Shown here piece by piece: positions 15,578 to 24,858 of a stretch of 64,000 bases of DNA. The DNA is taken from contig CAZACK010000006.1 in NCBI GenBank assembly GCA_964483455.1, positions 24,794-88,793 on the forward strand. The letters run 5' to 3'. This stretch comes from CAYZJD01 sp964483455. Lineage in GTDB: Bacteria > Acidobacteriota > Terriglobia > Bryobacterales > Bryobacteraceae. The notes under the pieces are model-generated. The model ran no database searches. It saw nothing but the letters and a program-made list of their open reading frames with translations, and was not told the DNA's origin. A program made the position numbers and the translations under genes. Position 1 is the stretch's first letter. The number at the start of each line of letters is the position of its first letter.

Positions 15578-17679
15578 TCAGCCTCCAATAGCTGGCAGGA
15601 ACCGCCCGCACAGGCTTTTAACGCCGCGAGTTCCTGTGCGTGAATCAAACGCTGCGAGGTTCGAAGCGGTGAGGGATCCCCGTGCAGGCTCTCCAACTGG
15701 TTCGGATCGGTCCCCAAGTCGTAGAACTCCAGGGAACCATCCGCGTACTCAACATAGAGCTGGTTCGGAACGAGCTGGTCCTCTGGCCCGGAACGGACGG
15801 CGGCATAGTCCGGAACCACAAAAATGCCTTGCTCTGGAATGGCCCAATGCTCGACAAGAAATCTCTTTCGAAATGACATGTTAGGCTCGCTCAACAAAGG
15901 AACCAGCGACTTGCCGTCCACGGGGAGGCCGGGGACCACGCCGGCAAGCTCGGCAATCGTTGGAGCCAGGTCAGTGTTCAACACGTATGCGTCTGTTACC
16001 CCGGCTTTCTTCACCCACAGTTGGCGCACATAGAGGGGAACTCGAATCGACTCCTCGTACGGAGCCTCTTTTTTGGCTAGCCGGTGCTGCCCGAGCAGAT
16101 AGCCGTTGTCTGACGTGAAGAGGAACACGGTGCTCGACCATTCACCCTTCTTGTTGATGGCGTTCAGCACCTTTCCGACCATGTCATCCACCGAACGGAT
16201 TGCTGCGATCCGGTTCTGGTATTGGCGCGTCAGGTTAGCTACGTCAGCGTCAGTGAGCAAGGGGCGCGCCTGGACCCAGAGCGGTTTGTCCGTCACATCC
16301 AGCTCATTGAAAGACGGTGGCTGGGGGAGAGGCAGCACTACCGACCCAAGGTGCCTCGGGGCTGGCCGGATATCCCACGCCCATGCGTCGCTGTATTCGT
16401 CCCAGAATTCGGGCCCGGAGGGCACCTCGACATGTGGAGCGGTTGGCGCGATCAACAGGAAGAACGGCATGCTGTCGTATGCCTCGGCTTCATTGATGAA
16501 CTGAACGGCACGGGAACCGATAACATCGGTCTGGTAGCTTGAACTGGCGCTTCCGTACTGCACCAAGACTCCGTTGTCGTTCATCACGTAGTCATACTGG
16601 TTTGCATGACCTAAGTGCGTCTGCCAGTCGTCCCAGCCTGGAGGTACGTAGATCCTGTCGAGCTGGTCCACTACTTGGTCGTGGTTCATGTCTGTGGAGC
16701 CGTACCCGTTCAAGTATTTCCCGACTATCCCTGTTCGGTACCCCGAATCGTGAAGCCAGGTAGGCAGTGTCGGGAAGTCATTGAGAAGCGAGATGTCTGC
16801 CCGGTTTGTGGTTAGTCCGTGGTTGTGGGAGTACTGACCGGTAAGAAGAGTAGAGCGTGAGGGACAGCAAACCGAGTTGATGACATGGGAGTTGCTGAAG
16901 GTTACTCCATGGTCGATGATGTAACGTTTTAGGTTCGGCATCAGGCCTGCTTGCACCGCCTCGGTCAACGACCTCCCGTCCAGATCATCGAGTGTCACAA
17001 CGACAATGTTCGGCCGGGCGGGGCCAGCCCCGGCCGGTGTAACCTGTTGGGCTTGCACTGTTGGGACGGCAGCGGGTCCCGCGTTGACGCGCCTTCCTGT
17101 CTGCCCTAAACCAAGCGCGAAGGACGCCAGTACAATCGCTGCCAACAGGTTCGGCAGCAAGCCGGCGAGGGCCGGCTCGCGCGGCCCGCCGTACAGGTCT
17201 TGGAGATACATCCTTTGCCGGCGTCCTTCCAGCCTGGTATACAGCACCTTGTGCTCTCCGTTATCGATGACCCACTCGGCATAGTTGCCGGCGAACAAAG
17301 GCGAATTCCGAAGAATCGGGTCATAGGTGGACATGTGGTCGTCGATGAACAGGTCCAATCCGTCCGGAGAGACGAAGGCGCCGCTGGGGGGATCGATCTC
17401 AGATACCCAGGCGTTAGCGTCCCGGTATCGATCATGGAAGACGGCCATGTTGACTGCACTATTGACTTCAATGTCCACATAGGCGACGGATGGCGATCCG
17501 ACCGGCATGTCATCCACTTGGGACCGCGCCGCGCCGGCTGCCAGCACAAGTGCAAGCAACGAGGCGCTTGGTCTGCGAAGCCTAACCCTAACAATAGGAA
17601 GCTCGGAAGAAGTGATGTTTCGAAGGACGCCGGAGCGGCGAACTTGCGTCCTACAATCGTTCTGCCATGTCCTGTTCAT
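15574..17679 (-). CDS. Sulfatase with canonical CCPSR motif and extra N-terminal domain
   Basis: The start at 17679 is chosen for its GGAGGT Shine-Dalgarno five bases upstream and because the first residues (MNRTWQND) match the paralogue's start (MNRTRPND). The product is 701 residues. The sulfatase domain begins near residue 222 with metal residues Asp231/Asp232 and the signature C271-C272-P273-S274-R275, where Cys271 is the formylglycine site; the motif resembles N-acetylglucosamine-6-sulfatase. Between a first hydrophobic segment (about 40-53) and a second (about 174-193) lies an unrecognised domain of roughly 120 residues absent from the downstream copy. The substrate is unknown, probably an extracellular sulfated glycan. 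Confidence 0.9.
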   Translation of the reverse strand: MNRTWQNDCRTQVRRSGVLRNITSSELPIVRVRLRRPSASLLALVLAAGAARSQVDDMPVGSPSVAYVDIEVNSAVNMAVFHDRYRDANAWVSEIDPPSGAFVSPDGLDLFIDDHMSTYDPILRNSPLFAGNYAEWVIDNGEHKVLYTRLEGRRQRMYLQDLYGGPREPALAGLLPNLLAAIVLASFALGLGQTGRRVNAGPAAVPTVQAQQVTPAGAGPARPNIVVVTLDDLDGRSLTEAVQAGLMPNLKRYIIDHGVTFSNSHVINSVCCPSRSTLLTGQYSHNHGLTTNRADISLLNDFPTLPTWLHDSGYRTGIVGKYLNGYGSTDMNHDQVVDQLDRIYVPPGWDDWQTHLGHANQYDYVMNDNGVLVQYGSASSSYQTDVIGSRAVQFINEAEAYDSMPFFLLIAPTAPHVEVPSGPEFWDEYSDAWAWDIRPAPRHLGSVVLPLPQPPSFNELDVTDKPLWVQARPLLTDADVANLTRQYQNRIAAIRSVDDMVGKVLNAINKKGEWSSTVFLFTSDNGYLLGQHRLAKKEAPYEESIRVPLYVRQLWVKKAGVTDAYVLNTDLAPTIAELAGVVPGLPVDGKSLVPLLSEPNMSFRKRFLVEHWAIPEQGIFVVPDYAAVRSGPEDQLVPNQLYVEYADGSLEFYDLGTDPNQLESLHGDPSPLRTSQRLIHAQELAALKACAGGSCQLLEAE

Positions 17680-17682
17680 GAT

Positions 17683-17765
17683 GACCTCCAGTAGCTGGTC
17701 GGGACCGCTTCGCACAGCCCTCAGTTCGGTAAGCCTCCGGGCAAGAATCGAACGATGCGCAGTCT
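17683..17765 (-). pseudogene. 3'-end relic of a third tandem sulfatase
   Basis: The DNA just upstream of the sulfatase start resembles the last 80 bases of that gene. Reading in frame on the minus strand, ILARRLTELRAVRSGPDQLL parallels the end of the intact sulfatase, IHAQELAALKACAGGSCQLL. The same arrangement of sulfatase end, GGAGG and MNRT start is seen at the junction between the two intact copies. The rest of the third gene is not visible upstream, so it appears deleted. Confidence 0.65.
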
Positions 17766-17852
17766 GGCCTTCTTGCCTCCCCACCACCACTCTGTCGTGG
17801 TTCACGCGAATAAAGCGGCACTTTCGCAGACCTGACCCTTCTTACGGCTGCC

Positions 17853-17870
17853 ACCGCCGTTTTTGGCGGT
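17853..17870. other. Hairpin in the 444-bp divergent gap between sulfatase and regulator
   Basis: ACCGCC and GGCGGT form 6-bp arms with a GTTTTT loop. The gap from 17680 to 18123 also holds the sulfatase relic and, at its right end, the regulator's promoter; between about 17880 and 18040 I see nothing else. Confidence 0.4.
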
Positions 17871-18047
17871 CTCCCTCACCCGGATTAGCGAAGCACCCTA
17901 GGTGTGGTAACGACTAGAAAATCTCAAAAGGGCCCGCGGCGCAAGCGAACAGATGCGCCCGCGCATCTCTTCATGCCGGATGGCGGGTGTTCGGTCAACT
18001 CAATTGCCTGTAATCCGCAAGTCATTCGGTTATTTCCAGGCAATCTC

Positions 18048-18076
18048 TTGACACGGAAGGGGATATGCATTAAGAT
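18048..18076 (+). promoter_or_regulatory. Sigma-70 promoter of the winged-helix/propeller regulator
   Basis: TTGACA (18048-18053), a 17-bp spacer and TAAGAT (18071-18076) make a near-consensus housekeeping promoter. The predicted transcription start is about 18083, giving a leader of about 40 nt to the ATG at 18124. Confidence 0.75.
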
Positions 18077-18123
18077 TAACCCGGCGCCAACATCTTTACC
18101 TCGGTCCTTCCGCAGTCACCGTT

Positions 18124-20283
18124 ATGAATCAGAGCCCGAAGGTCGGGAGCGGATTTCGGTTCGGCGTGTTCGAGTTGGATCTCGAAGCCGGGGAGTTGCG
18201 CAAGCACGGCCTCAAGGTGGCCCTCCAGGATCAACCCTTTCGGTTGCTAGCCCTGCTGCTGGAGCGTCCAGGCGTGGTCGTGACCCGCGAGGAACTGAAA
18301 CAGCACCTTTGGCCGGCAGACACCTTCGTGGAATTCGACCGTAGCCTCAATACGGCCATGGCCAAGCTGCGGGAGGCTCTCTCCGACTCAGCCGACAGGC
18401 CACGGTTTGTGGAGACAATTCCCAGGCGAGGCTATCGCTTCCTGGCGCCCGTGGTTGTTCTCAGCGCAGCCAACCTGCGAGAACCGCATCGCCCAACGGT
18501 TTCGGGAGTCAGGTTCTATGAGAACAGCGCGTTCTGGATCTGGACTCTTTCAGCGGCCCTTCTGGCAACCGCATGTCTTGCGGGGTGGCAATGGCTCCAA
18601 GCACGACGCCCGGTTGTTCGGAATCTGCCGCTTCGTAAATTCACGCTTGTTCCCCAGGAAGCTGAGCCCGTCCGTGCGCTCGCAATCTCGCCCAGCGGAG
18701 AGCAGATTGCGTACCTCACCGGTAGCCGCGCCGACAGCGGAAGTCATCGACTTTGGGTCTGGCGGCTGAGCGTGAGTGAGCCTCACGAGTTGGCCGCCTT
18801 GGCCGGAAGCTGGACTCCTTTTGGAGCGCCGCTGTTCTGGGGTCCCGGGGAGAAGTCTGTCGTGATTGCCTCGGCTGGGCAACTGAAGAAGGTACCCGTC
18901 GACGGAGGCCCTGTGACGACGCTCTGCGGGATTCCCGGCGGGCTGTTTTTCGGTGGCTTCCCGGCGGTGGACGGCGACGCCATTGTGTTCGCTGCCGGCC
19001 CGCCTAGCCGGCTGTACGAGATATCTGTTCAGGGAGGCAGCCCACGGCTGTTGGCTGAGCATCGGCAATCGACGGCGGACTTCTCCGCGCCTCAGGCCCT
19101 GCCCACCGCCGCGAGACCACGCCCGCTGCTTGTCTCCGCTGGCGCATTGGAGCAGGTCGTGCTCTATGACTCGACCAGCGGAAGGCGGCAGATTCTCGCA
19201 GCCGGGTTGCGGCCCGTCTATTCCCCCAGCGGCCACGTCGTGTTCGAGAAATCATCGATGAGAAGCGAGGTTTGGGCCATCCCCTTTTCCTTGCCAGAAC
19301 TGCGGCCGACTGGCGACCCGTTCCCTGTGGCGGAGGATGCTCGGTTTCCCAGCGTGGCGCTGGACGGCACGCTGGTTTATCTTCATCCGGGCCACCCTGG
19401 CGGAAAGCAACTGGCTTGGCGAGATCGCCAAGGCAAGAAGCTCGGCTTCATCGGCCAGTCGCAAAAGGAAATTTGGTGTCCATCGCTCTCTCCCGACGGC
19501 CGGTTCATCGGCGTCGAGGGCCACGAGGAGGCGACCGGAGAAGATCTGTGGATTCATAGTGTCGCCCAGCGCACGAAGACTCGGCTGACGCTCGATTCAA
19601 CCAGGGATTCGCGGGCGATCTGGTCGCCGGATGGAAAGGAAATCGCATTCTGGTCGCTCGAAAACGGAATTCCAGTCGTATTCCGCATCCCCGCGGACGG
19701 AAGCAGTGGCAGGAAGCCGGTAATGGTGGATGGCCGGCCGCTTCAGGGATTTCCCGACGCCTGGTCGCCGGATGGCAAGTATCTCATCTACGCACCCCCG
19801 TGGACATGGACGTTGTGCCGGGTGGAGCGGAACCCGCAGGGCGATTGGGGGAACAGCACGTGCTGGCCGACTTCTTCTTGGGAGGTAGCAGCGAGCATCT
19901 CGCCGGACGGCCGTTTTCTCGCTTATGTCTCGGGAGAGTCGGGGATGTCAGAGGTATATGTCCGGCCGCTCCTGGACGGTGGTGAGAAATGGCGCATCTC
20001 TACGAACGGGGGCTCACAGCCACGCTGGAGCCGGGATGGGAAGGAACTCTTCTATGTGGAAGGCAACACGTTGCTTGCGGTAAGCGTCAGCACCAAGCCG
20101 CCGTTCTCGTTCGGCGCCGCCACCCGCCTATTCTCCGACCCTAACCTGGACTGGAACTATGGCCATCCGATCTATGACGTGTCCGCCGACGGCCGCCGCT
20201 TTGTCCTGACTGAACCCGTCGGCGAATCCCGGCAAGCGTCCATCCATGTCGTGCAGAACTGGTTTGCGGAGTTCAAGCGGTGA
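18124..20283 (+). CDS. Membrane-bound winged-helix regulator with C-terminal PD40/TolB-like propeller
   Basis: A 719-residue protein. Residues 10-107 are an OmpR-type winged helix (FGVFELDLEAGELRKHG, VVTREELKQHLWP, SLNTAMAKLREAL, RRGYRFLAPV). One TM helix follows at about 136-157. The rest (about 175-719) is a propeller with PD40 repeats: SPDGRFIGVEG, SPDGKEIAFWS, SPDGKYLIYAP, SPDGRFLAYVS, SRDGKELFYVE. The architecture is like CadC: a cytoplasmic DNA-binding head and a periplasmic sensor. Such proteins are common in Acidobacteria. The target genes are unknown; the divergent sulfatases are the nearest candidates. It has a strong promoter of its own. Confidence 0.9.
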   Translation: MNQSPKVGSGFRFGVFELDLEAGELRKHGLKVALQDQPFRLLALLLERPGVVVTREELKQHLWPADTFVEFDRSLNTAMAKLREALSDSADRPRFVETIPRRGYRFLAPVVVLSAANLREPHRPTVSGVRFYENSAFWIWTLSAALLATACLAGWQWLQARRPVVRNLPLRKFTLVPQEAEPVRALAISPSGEQIAYLTGSRADSGSHRLWVWRLSVSEPHELAALAGSWTPFGAPLFWGPGEKSVVIASAGQLKKVPVDGGPVTTLCGIPGGLFFGGFPAVDGDAIVFAAGPPSRLYEISVQGGSPRLLAEHRQSTADFSAPQALPTAARPRPLLVSAGALEQVVLYDSTSGRRQILAAGLRPVYSPSGHVVFEKSSMRSEVWAIPFSLPELRPTGDPFPVAEDARFPSVALDGTLVYLHPGHPGGKQLAWRDRQGKKLGFIGQSQKEIWCPSLSPDGRFIGVEGHEEATGEDLWIHSVAQRTKTRLTLDSTRDSRAIWSPDGKEIAFWSLENGIPVVFRIPADGSSGRKPVMVDGRPLQGFPDAWSPDGKYLIYAPPWTWTLCRVERNPQGDWGNSTCWPTSSWEVAASISPDGRFLAYVSGESGMSEVYVRPLLDGGEKWRISTNGGSQPRWSRDGKELFYVEGNTLLAVSVSTKPPFSFGAATRLFSDPNLDWNYGHPIYDVSADGRRFVLTEPVGESRQASIHVVQNWFAEFKR

Positions 20284-20414
20284 CAGGCGCGGCCTAGCCA
20301 CAGCCTCGACGCTCCCTTTACCGAACGCGGCGATCGTCGGGGCCAAGGGACTGATTCCACGTGAACGCAGACGGGTGAACAATGCGTCTGACCCTTCTTC
20401 GCGGATAGTGGATC

Positions 20415-21155
20415 ATGCCCGAGACTCAGGCGCTCCATGTCGGCACCTCGGGATGGAACTACGGGGACTGGAAGGGGATCTTCTACCCGGAGAAATTGCG
20501 CAGCAAGGACTATCTGCGCTTCTACGCGGAGCGCTTCGCGACCACCGAGGTGAATTATTCCTTCTACCACCTGCCGAAGCCTTCCACCTACGAGAACTGG
20601 GCCGGCTTGACACCCGAGCGATTCGTTTTCGCGGTCAAGGCGAGCCGCCACATCACTCATGTCCGGCGGCTGCGGGATGTCGGGCTAGAGTGGCGTAGGT
20701 TCCTCGACGGCGCGACGGTTTTGGGGCGGAAGCTTGGTCCGGTGCTGCTGCAATTTCCCCCGTCGATGCGAGCCGACGGGACTCTATTGCGGCAGTTCCT
20801 GGAACTGGAGCGGCCCGAAGCGGTGAAGCTGGCCTGTGAGTTCCGGCACGCAAGCTGGTTCGCTCCGGAGAACCTGGAGATCCTCCGCGAGCACCGGACG
20901 GCGCTGGTGGTCGCGCAATCGGAGCGATACCCGCAGGCGCCGGCGCTGCCCACCGCCCCCTTTCTGTATCTTCGCTTTCACGGCCCGCGACAACTGTTCG
21001 CCTCGAAATACTCGGATCGGGAACTGGAGGAGTGGGCCGGAAAGATCCGCCAGTGGCTGGATGAGGGGAGCGCGGTATACGCGTACTTCAACAACGACGT
21101 TCATGGATACGCCATCGAGAACGCGCAGACGCTGCTGGAGCTTGTCGGCCGGTAG
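20415..21155 (+). CDS. DUF72 (YecE-like) TIM-barrel protein
   Basis: A 246-residue protein beginning with the DUF72 signature GTSGWNYGDWKGIFYP and followed by EVNYSFYHLP, FAVKASRHITH, LPTAPFLYLRFHGP and AYFNNDVHGYAIENA, all typical blocks of this family. DUF72 adopts a TIM-barrel fold; its biochemical role is not established, with suggested links to DNA or nucleic-acid chemistry. The 131-bp gap upstream begins with CGGTGACAGGC, matching one arm of a hairpin repeat found elsewhere in the window, but no second arm is seen. Confidence 0.9.
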   Translation: MPETQALHVGTSGWNYGDWKGIFYPEKLRSKDYLRFYAERFATTEVNYSFYHLPKPSTYENWAGLTPERFVFAVKASRHITHVRRLRDVGLEWRRFLDGATVLGRKLGPVLLQFPPSMRADGTLLRQFLELERPEAVKLACEFRHASWFAPENLEILREHRTALVVAQSERYPQAPALPTAPFLYLRFHGPRQLFASKYSDRELEEWAGKIRQWLDEGSAVYAYFNNDVHGYAIENAQTLLELVGR

Positions 21156-21178
21156 ACGGCGGCGGTGCCACAGCCGCG

Positions 21179-21187
21179 TGCTATATT
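21179..21187 (+). promoter_or_regulatory. Extended -10 promoter element before the DUF1638 gene
   Basis: TGCTATATT matches TGnTATAAT with one change and lies 20 nt before the TTG start at 21208. The Shine-Dalgarno GGAGA is in between. Confidence 0.5.
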
Positions 21188-21207
21188 CCAGAGACGGAGA
21201 CCAAACG

Positions 21208-21927
21208 TTGCGCCTCAAGCTGATCGCCTGTGAAGTGCTCTACCGGGAGTTCTGTCACGTGATCGCCCGTTCGCGGAACCAGGTGGACGCGGAGTTTCTG
21301 CCGAAAGGACTGCACGACCGGGGCAGCCAGGCGATGCTGGCGGAGCTTCAGGGCGCCCTCGACCGGGTGGATCCCACCCGGTATGAGGCAGCGCTGTTCG
21401 GCTACGGCCTGTGCGGCAACGGGCTCGCCGGGCTTACCGCGCGGTCGATCCCGGTGGTGCTGCCGCGGGCTCACGACTGCATCACTTTGTTTCTTGGCAG
21501 CCGGGAGCGCTACATCGACTACTTCAATGCAAACCCCGGTGTCTATTACAAGACCACCGGCTGGATCGAGCGCGGCGCGGCCAAGAATAGCCTGGACCAG
21601 CAGATCAGTTTCGGCTATGAGGAGCTGGTGAACAAGTACGGCGAAGAGAACGCAAAGTATCTGTACGAGGAGCTGACCAAGCATTACCGGCAATTCACAT
21701 TCATCGAGATGGGCGTCGAACCCGACGGCCGCTTCGAGAATCGCGCCCGGGCGGATGCCGACCAGCGCGGCTGGGCCTTCGAGAAGATCCAGGGCGACCT
21801 GGGCCTTTTCCAAAGGCTGGTGGACGGGCCCTGGGACGAGGCGGATTTCCTGGTGGCGCCGCCCGGCCGGCGCATCGCCGTTACTCACGGCGACGGGATC
21901 ATCCGCGCGGAAGCGGCGGGGAACTGA
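21208..21927 (+). CDS. DUF1638 domain protein
   Basis: A 239-residue protein with a TTG start (MRLKLIACEVLYREF), chosen because a GGAGA Shine-Dalgarno lies 8 nt upstream and the family normally begins here. Family-typical blocks are YGLCGNGLAGL, VVLPRAHDCITLFLGS, PGVYYKTTGWIERG and FLVAPPGRRIAVTHGDG. DUF1638 has no established activity. From memory, its genes recur near corrinoid-dependent methyltransferase genes, which fits the URO-D-type and RACo-like genes 2-3 kb downstream. The conserved cysteines and histidine suggest a metal or cofactor role, but that is inference. Confidence 0.85.
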   Translation: MRLKLIACEVLYREFCHVIARSRNQVDAEFLPKGLHDRGSQAMLAELQGALDRVDPTRYEAALFGYGLCGNGLAGLTARSIPVVLPRAHDCITLFLGSRERYIDYFNANPGVYYKTTGWIERGAAKNSLDQQISFGYEELVNKYGEENAKYLYEELTKHYRQFTFIEMGVEPDGRFENRARADADQRGWAFEKIQGDLGLFQRLVDGPWDEADFLVAPPGRRIAVTHGDGIIRAEAAGN

Positions 21928-21991
21928 CGGAGCCGCCCGGCGCGCGGTAGAATACGATAACCAGTCCGAAACATCCGGGATATCGAGGACA

Positions 21992-23635
21992 ATGATCCAA
22001 CACGCGAAGGGGCGACGCGCCCGTGTTCTGCTGACGTCGGTTTTCGGGCCGTTTGCCCAGGATGACGCGTTCGGCAGCCGCGCCATCAACCCCATGGAGC
22101 TGTACCACAACCAGGTGACGAAGGCGCAGGGGGCCTTTTCGCTGCGAATGTTCCACCGCTCGTGGGGCATTCTGATGATCCAGCACAACATCAGCGCGCC
22201 CTCGACGGTGCTCGACTTCCCGACGCGGGAGATTTTCGCGCGCGAACTGGCCGAGCAACGCTACGACGTCGTCGGCATCTCGTCCATTATCGTGAACGTC
22301 GGCAAGGTCCGCGAGATGTGCCGCATGGTTCGAGAGATCTCGCCCCAATCCACGGTCGTCGTCGGCGGGCACGTGACGGCGATCCCGGGCATCGAGTCGA
22401 TGATCGACGCCGATCACATCGTCCGCGGCGAGGGCATCGCCTGGATGCGCAGCTACCTCGGCGAGGACCCGGAGGCTCCGATCAGCCATCCTCCCATCCT
22501 CTCGGGATTCGGGTTGAGGGTCATGGGCATCCGGATGCCGCAGTCCCACGATACGGCGGCCACGATCATCCCGTCGGTCGGCTGTCCCATGGGGTGCAAC
22601 TTCTGCACCACGTCGGCCTTCTTCGGCGGCAAGGGCAAGCAACAGCATTTCTTCGAGACGGGCGACGAATTGTTCGAGGTGATGTGCGAAGCCGAGGCCG
22701 CTCTGCGAGCGAACTCGTTCTTCGTGATGGACGAAAACTTCCTGCTGCACCGCGGGCGCGCGATGCGCCTCCTGGAGCGGATGAAGGAGGGCAACAAGAG
22801 CTGGGCGCTGTACCTGTTCTCGTCGGCGAATGCGATCGCGAAGTATTCGATGCGCGAACTGGTCGAGCTCGGCGTATCCTGGCTGTGGCTCGGGCTGGAA
22901 TCCCCCAATTCCAGCTACTCCAAGCTCTCCGGGGTCAACACCCTGGAGCTGGCCCGCGAGCTTCGCAGCCACGGCATCAAGCTGTTGGGATCAACCATCG
23001 TGGGGCTCGAGCACCACAAGCCCGAGAACATCGGCTCGGAAATTGAGCATGCGATCGCTCACGGAACCGATTTCCATCAATTCATGCTCTACACCCCGGT
23101 GCCGGGGACGCCGCTGTACGCCGAAATGCAGCAACAGGGCCGGATGCTCGGGGATGTGGACCTGGCCGATATCCACGGGCAATACAAGTTCAATTTCCGT
23201 CACGAGTCCATCTCGCGGGACGACTCGCGGCGATTCCTGGACTGGGCCTTCCGGCGGGACTTCGAGCACAACGGCCCGAGCCTCTACCGGATCTGCCGCA
23301 CGACGCTGGAAGGCTGGAAGCGGTACAAGCTTTATCCGGACGAGAGAGTGCGGCGGCGATTCGAGTGGGAGGCGCGGAACCTGAAGTCGGCCTACGCGGC
23401 CGCGCTGTGGGCGATGGAGAAGAAGTTGCGCAAGACGAACGCCGCGATCAGCGACCGTATCCTGCTGCTGCGGCGGGAATTGGAGGCCGAGTTCGGCGCG
23501 GCGGCGAGGTACTTTGCTTCCTTGCTGGGGCCCGCGCTGCTGTGGACCAGCCGCCGCGAGGAGAAGCGCCTGGAAAAGGGCCGGACCTACGAGCCGCCGA
23601 ATTTCGTCGAGCGGAGGAACTGGCAAGAGGCGTAG
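21992..23635 (+). CDS. B12-binding-type radical SAM protein
   Basis: A 547-residue protein. A Rossmann-like B12-binding domain occupies about residues 75-160 (YDVVGISSIIVNVGKVREM, VVVGGHVTAIPG, VRGEGIAW). The radical SAM core follows, with cluster ligands Cys198, Cys202 and Cys205 (GCPMGCNFC, the CxxxCxxC motif). The DxHxxG motif for base-off cobalamin is not seen, as is common in this class. The strand LGLESPNSSYSKLSG and the STIVGLEHH segment are also typical. These enzymes carry out methylations and other radical modifications; the substrate cannot be told from sequence. It starts 64 bp after the DUF1638 gene and probably shares its operon. Confidence 0.88.
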   Translation: MIQHAKGRRARVLLTSVFGPFAQDDAFGSRAINPMELYHNQVTKAQGAFSLRMFHRSWGILMIQHNISAPSTVLDFPTREIFARELAEQRYDVVGISSIIVNVGKVREMCRMVREISPQSTVVVGGHVTAIPGIESMIDADHIVRGEGIAWMRSYLGEDPEAPISHPPILSGFGLRVMGIRMPQSHDTAATIIPSVGCPMGCNFCTTSAFFGGKGKQQHFFETGDELFEVMCEAEAALRANSFFVMDENFLLHRGRAMRLLERMKEGNKSWALYLFSSANAIAKYSMRELVELGVSWLWLGLESPNSSYSKLSGVNTLELARELRSHGIKLLGSTIVGLEHHKPENIGSEIEHAIAHGTDFHQFMLYTPVPGTPLYAEMQQQGRMLGDVDLADIHGQYKFNFRHESISRDDSRRFLDWAFRRDFEHNGPSLYRICRTTLEGWKRYKLYPDERVRRRFEWEARNLKSAYAAALWAMEKKLRKTNAAISDRILLLRRELEAEFGAAARYFASLLGPALLWTSRREEKRLEKGRTYEPPNFVERRNWQEA

Positions 23636-23637
23636 CC

Positions 23638-23694
23638 GCGGAGCGTCGCTCGGCGCAAGGCTAGCGGCAACAATGCCGGTGCGCCTTCGGCGGT
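23638..23694. repeat. Intergenic hairpin repeat, family A, copy 1
   Basis: This 197-bp gap holds GCGGAGCGTCGCTC (23638-23651, a GAGC/GCTC hairpin) and GGTGCGCCTTCGGCGGT (23678-23694, a CGCC/GGCG hairpin). Both words recur in the gap at 26408-26490, the second on the opposite strand. From about 23700 to 23832 I see no further element. Confidence 0.6.
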
Positions 23695-23832
23695 GGTTGT
23701 TTCTATTCACCGGCGGCCCCACGGATCATGTGTTGGCGGATCAAGAAAGGCCAAACTCGATGGCGCGGTATGTTTCTCCACGGGCCGGACCACGGGGCGA
23801 AGACAACGCGCCAGGGGAGCCGTTGATTCGAC

Positions 23833-24858
23833 ATGAACGGGAAAGAACGAATCCTCGCGGTTTTGGCGGGCCGGGAGGCGGACAGCCTTCCGCTCATGCC
23901 CATCACCATGATGTTCGCCGCCGACCGGATCGGCGCGAAGTACCGCGACTACGTCACCGACCACCGGGTGATGGTGGAAGCCCAAGTGCACACCGCCGCG
24001 AAGTTCGACTTCGACTACGTGTCCGCCATTTCCGATCCCGCGCGCGAGGCGGCCGACCTCGGGGCGGCCATCGAGTGGTTCGACGATCAGCCGCCGGCCG
24101 TTGTCGAGCAGCAGGCGCTGCTGTCGGAGAAGTCCACCCTCGGCCAGCTTCGGTTCCCCGATCCTCTTGGCGGCGGGCGCATGCACGACCGGGTGAAGGG
24201 CGTGGCCTTGCTCCGCCAACGGACCGGCGGCGAGAAGGTGGTCGAGGGCTGGGTGGAAGGACCGTGCGCCATGGGGGCCGACCTGCGCGGCATCAACACG
24301 CTCATGCTTGACTTCGTGGACGATCCGGCGTTCGTCCGGGACCTGTTCGAATTCTGCGTCGAGATGGAACTCCGCTTCGCCCGCGCGCAGGTGGAGGCGG
24401 GCGCGGACCTCATCGGGATCGGCGACGCGGCGGCGTCTCTGGTCGGCCCGGCCATCTACAACGAGTTCGTCTGGCCTTTCGAGCGGAAGCTGGTGGACGG
24501 CCTGCACGGCATGGGCGCGCTGGTGAGGCTCCACATCTGCGGCAGCACCAGGCGGATCTTCGAGGGCATGGGCCGGCTCGGCGCGGAGATCGTCGATCTT
24601 GACTATCCCGCGCCGGTGGGCGAGGCCCGCCGCCAGATGGGCCCGCGCCAGGTCCTGCTCGGCAACATCGATCCGGTGAAGGCGCTTCGCAACGGCACTC
24701 CGGAATCCGTCACGGAGGCGGTCGCCGGGTGCCACCGCGAAGCGGGCGCGCGGTACATCGCCGGCGCGGGCTGCGAGGTCGTCCGCGACACGCCCGAGGA
24801 GAATGTCCGCGCCCTGGCGGCCTATGCCCGGTCGCAGAGTCCGCAGGCCGCCGCATGA
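23833..24858 (+). CDS. Uroporphyrinogen decarboxylase-family methyltransferase (MtaA/CmuA-like)
   Basis: A 341-residue URO-D-fold protein. It carries the zinc-site pattern of corrinoid-dependent methyltransferases rather than haem-pathway HemE: His234-x-Cys236 (VRLHICGST) and Cys314 (IAGAGCEVV). The N-terminal RERILAVLAGREAD-like block and GNIDPVKALRNGTP are typical of the MtaA/MtbA/CmuA group, which move methyl groups between a corrinoid protein and a thiol or other acceptor. The RACo-like activator begins inside its stop codon, strongly supporting a methyl-transfer role. HemE is a poorer fit. Confidence 0.85.
   Translation: MNGKERILAVLAGREADSLPLMPITMMFAADRIGAKYRDYVTDHRVMVEAQVHTAAKFDFDYVSAISDPAREAADLGAAIEWFDDQPPAVVEQQALLSEKSTLGQLRFPDPLGGGRMHDRVKGVALLRQRTGGEKVVEGWVEGPCAMGADLRGINTLMLDFVDDPAFVRDLFEFCVEMELRFARAQVEAGADLIGIGDAAASLVGPAIYNEFVWPFERKLVDGLHGMGALVRLHICGSTRRIFEGMGRLGAEIVDLDYPAPVGEARRQMGPRQVLLGNIDPVKALRNGTPESVTEAVAGCHREAGARYIAGAGCEVVRDTPEENVRALAAYARSQSPQAAA

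Noticed and set aside
21755..21991. Extending the radical SAM gene upstream to 21755
   Set aside because: The added residues are Arg/Trp/Pro-rich shadow of the DUF1638 gene; the B12-type domain begins just after ATG 21992.
23833..24858. Assignment as haem-pathway HemE
   Set aside because: The His-x-Cys and later Cys zinc pattern and the overlap with a RACo-like gene fit corrinoid methyltransferases instead.
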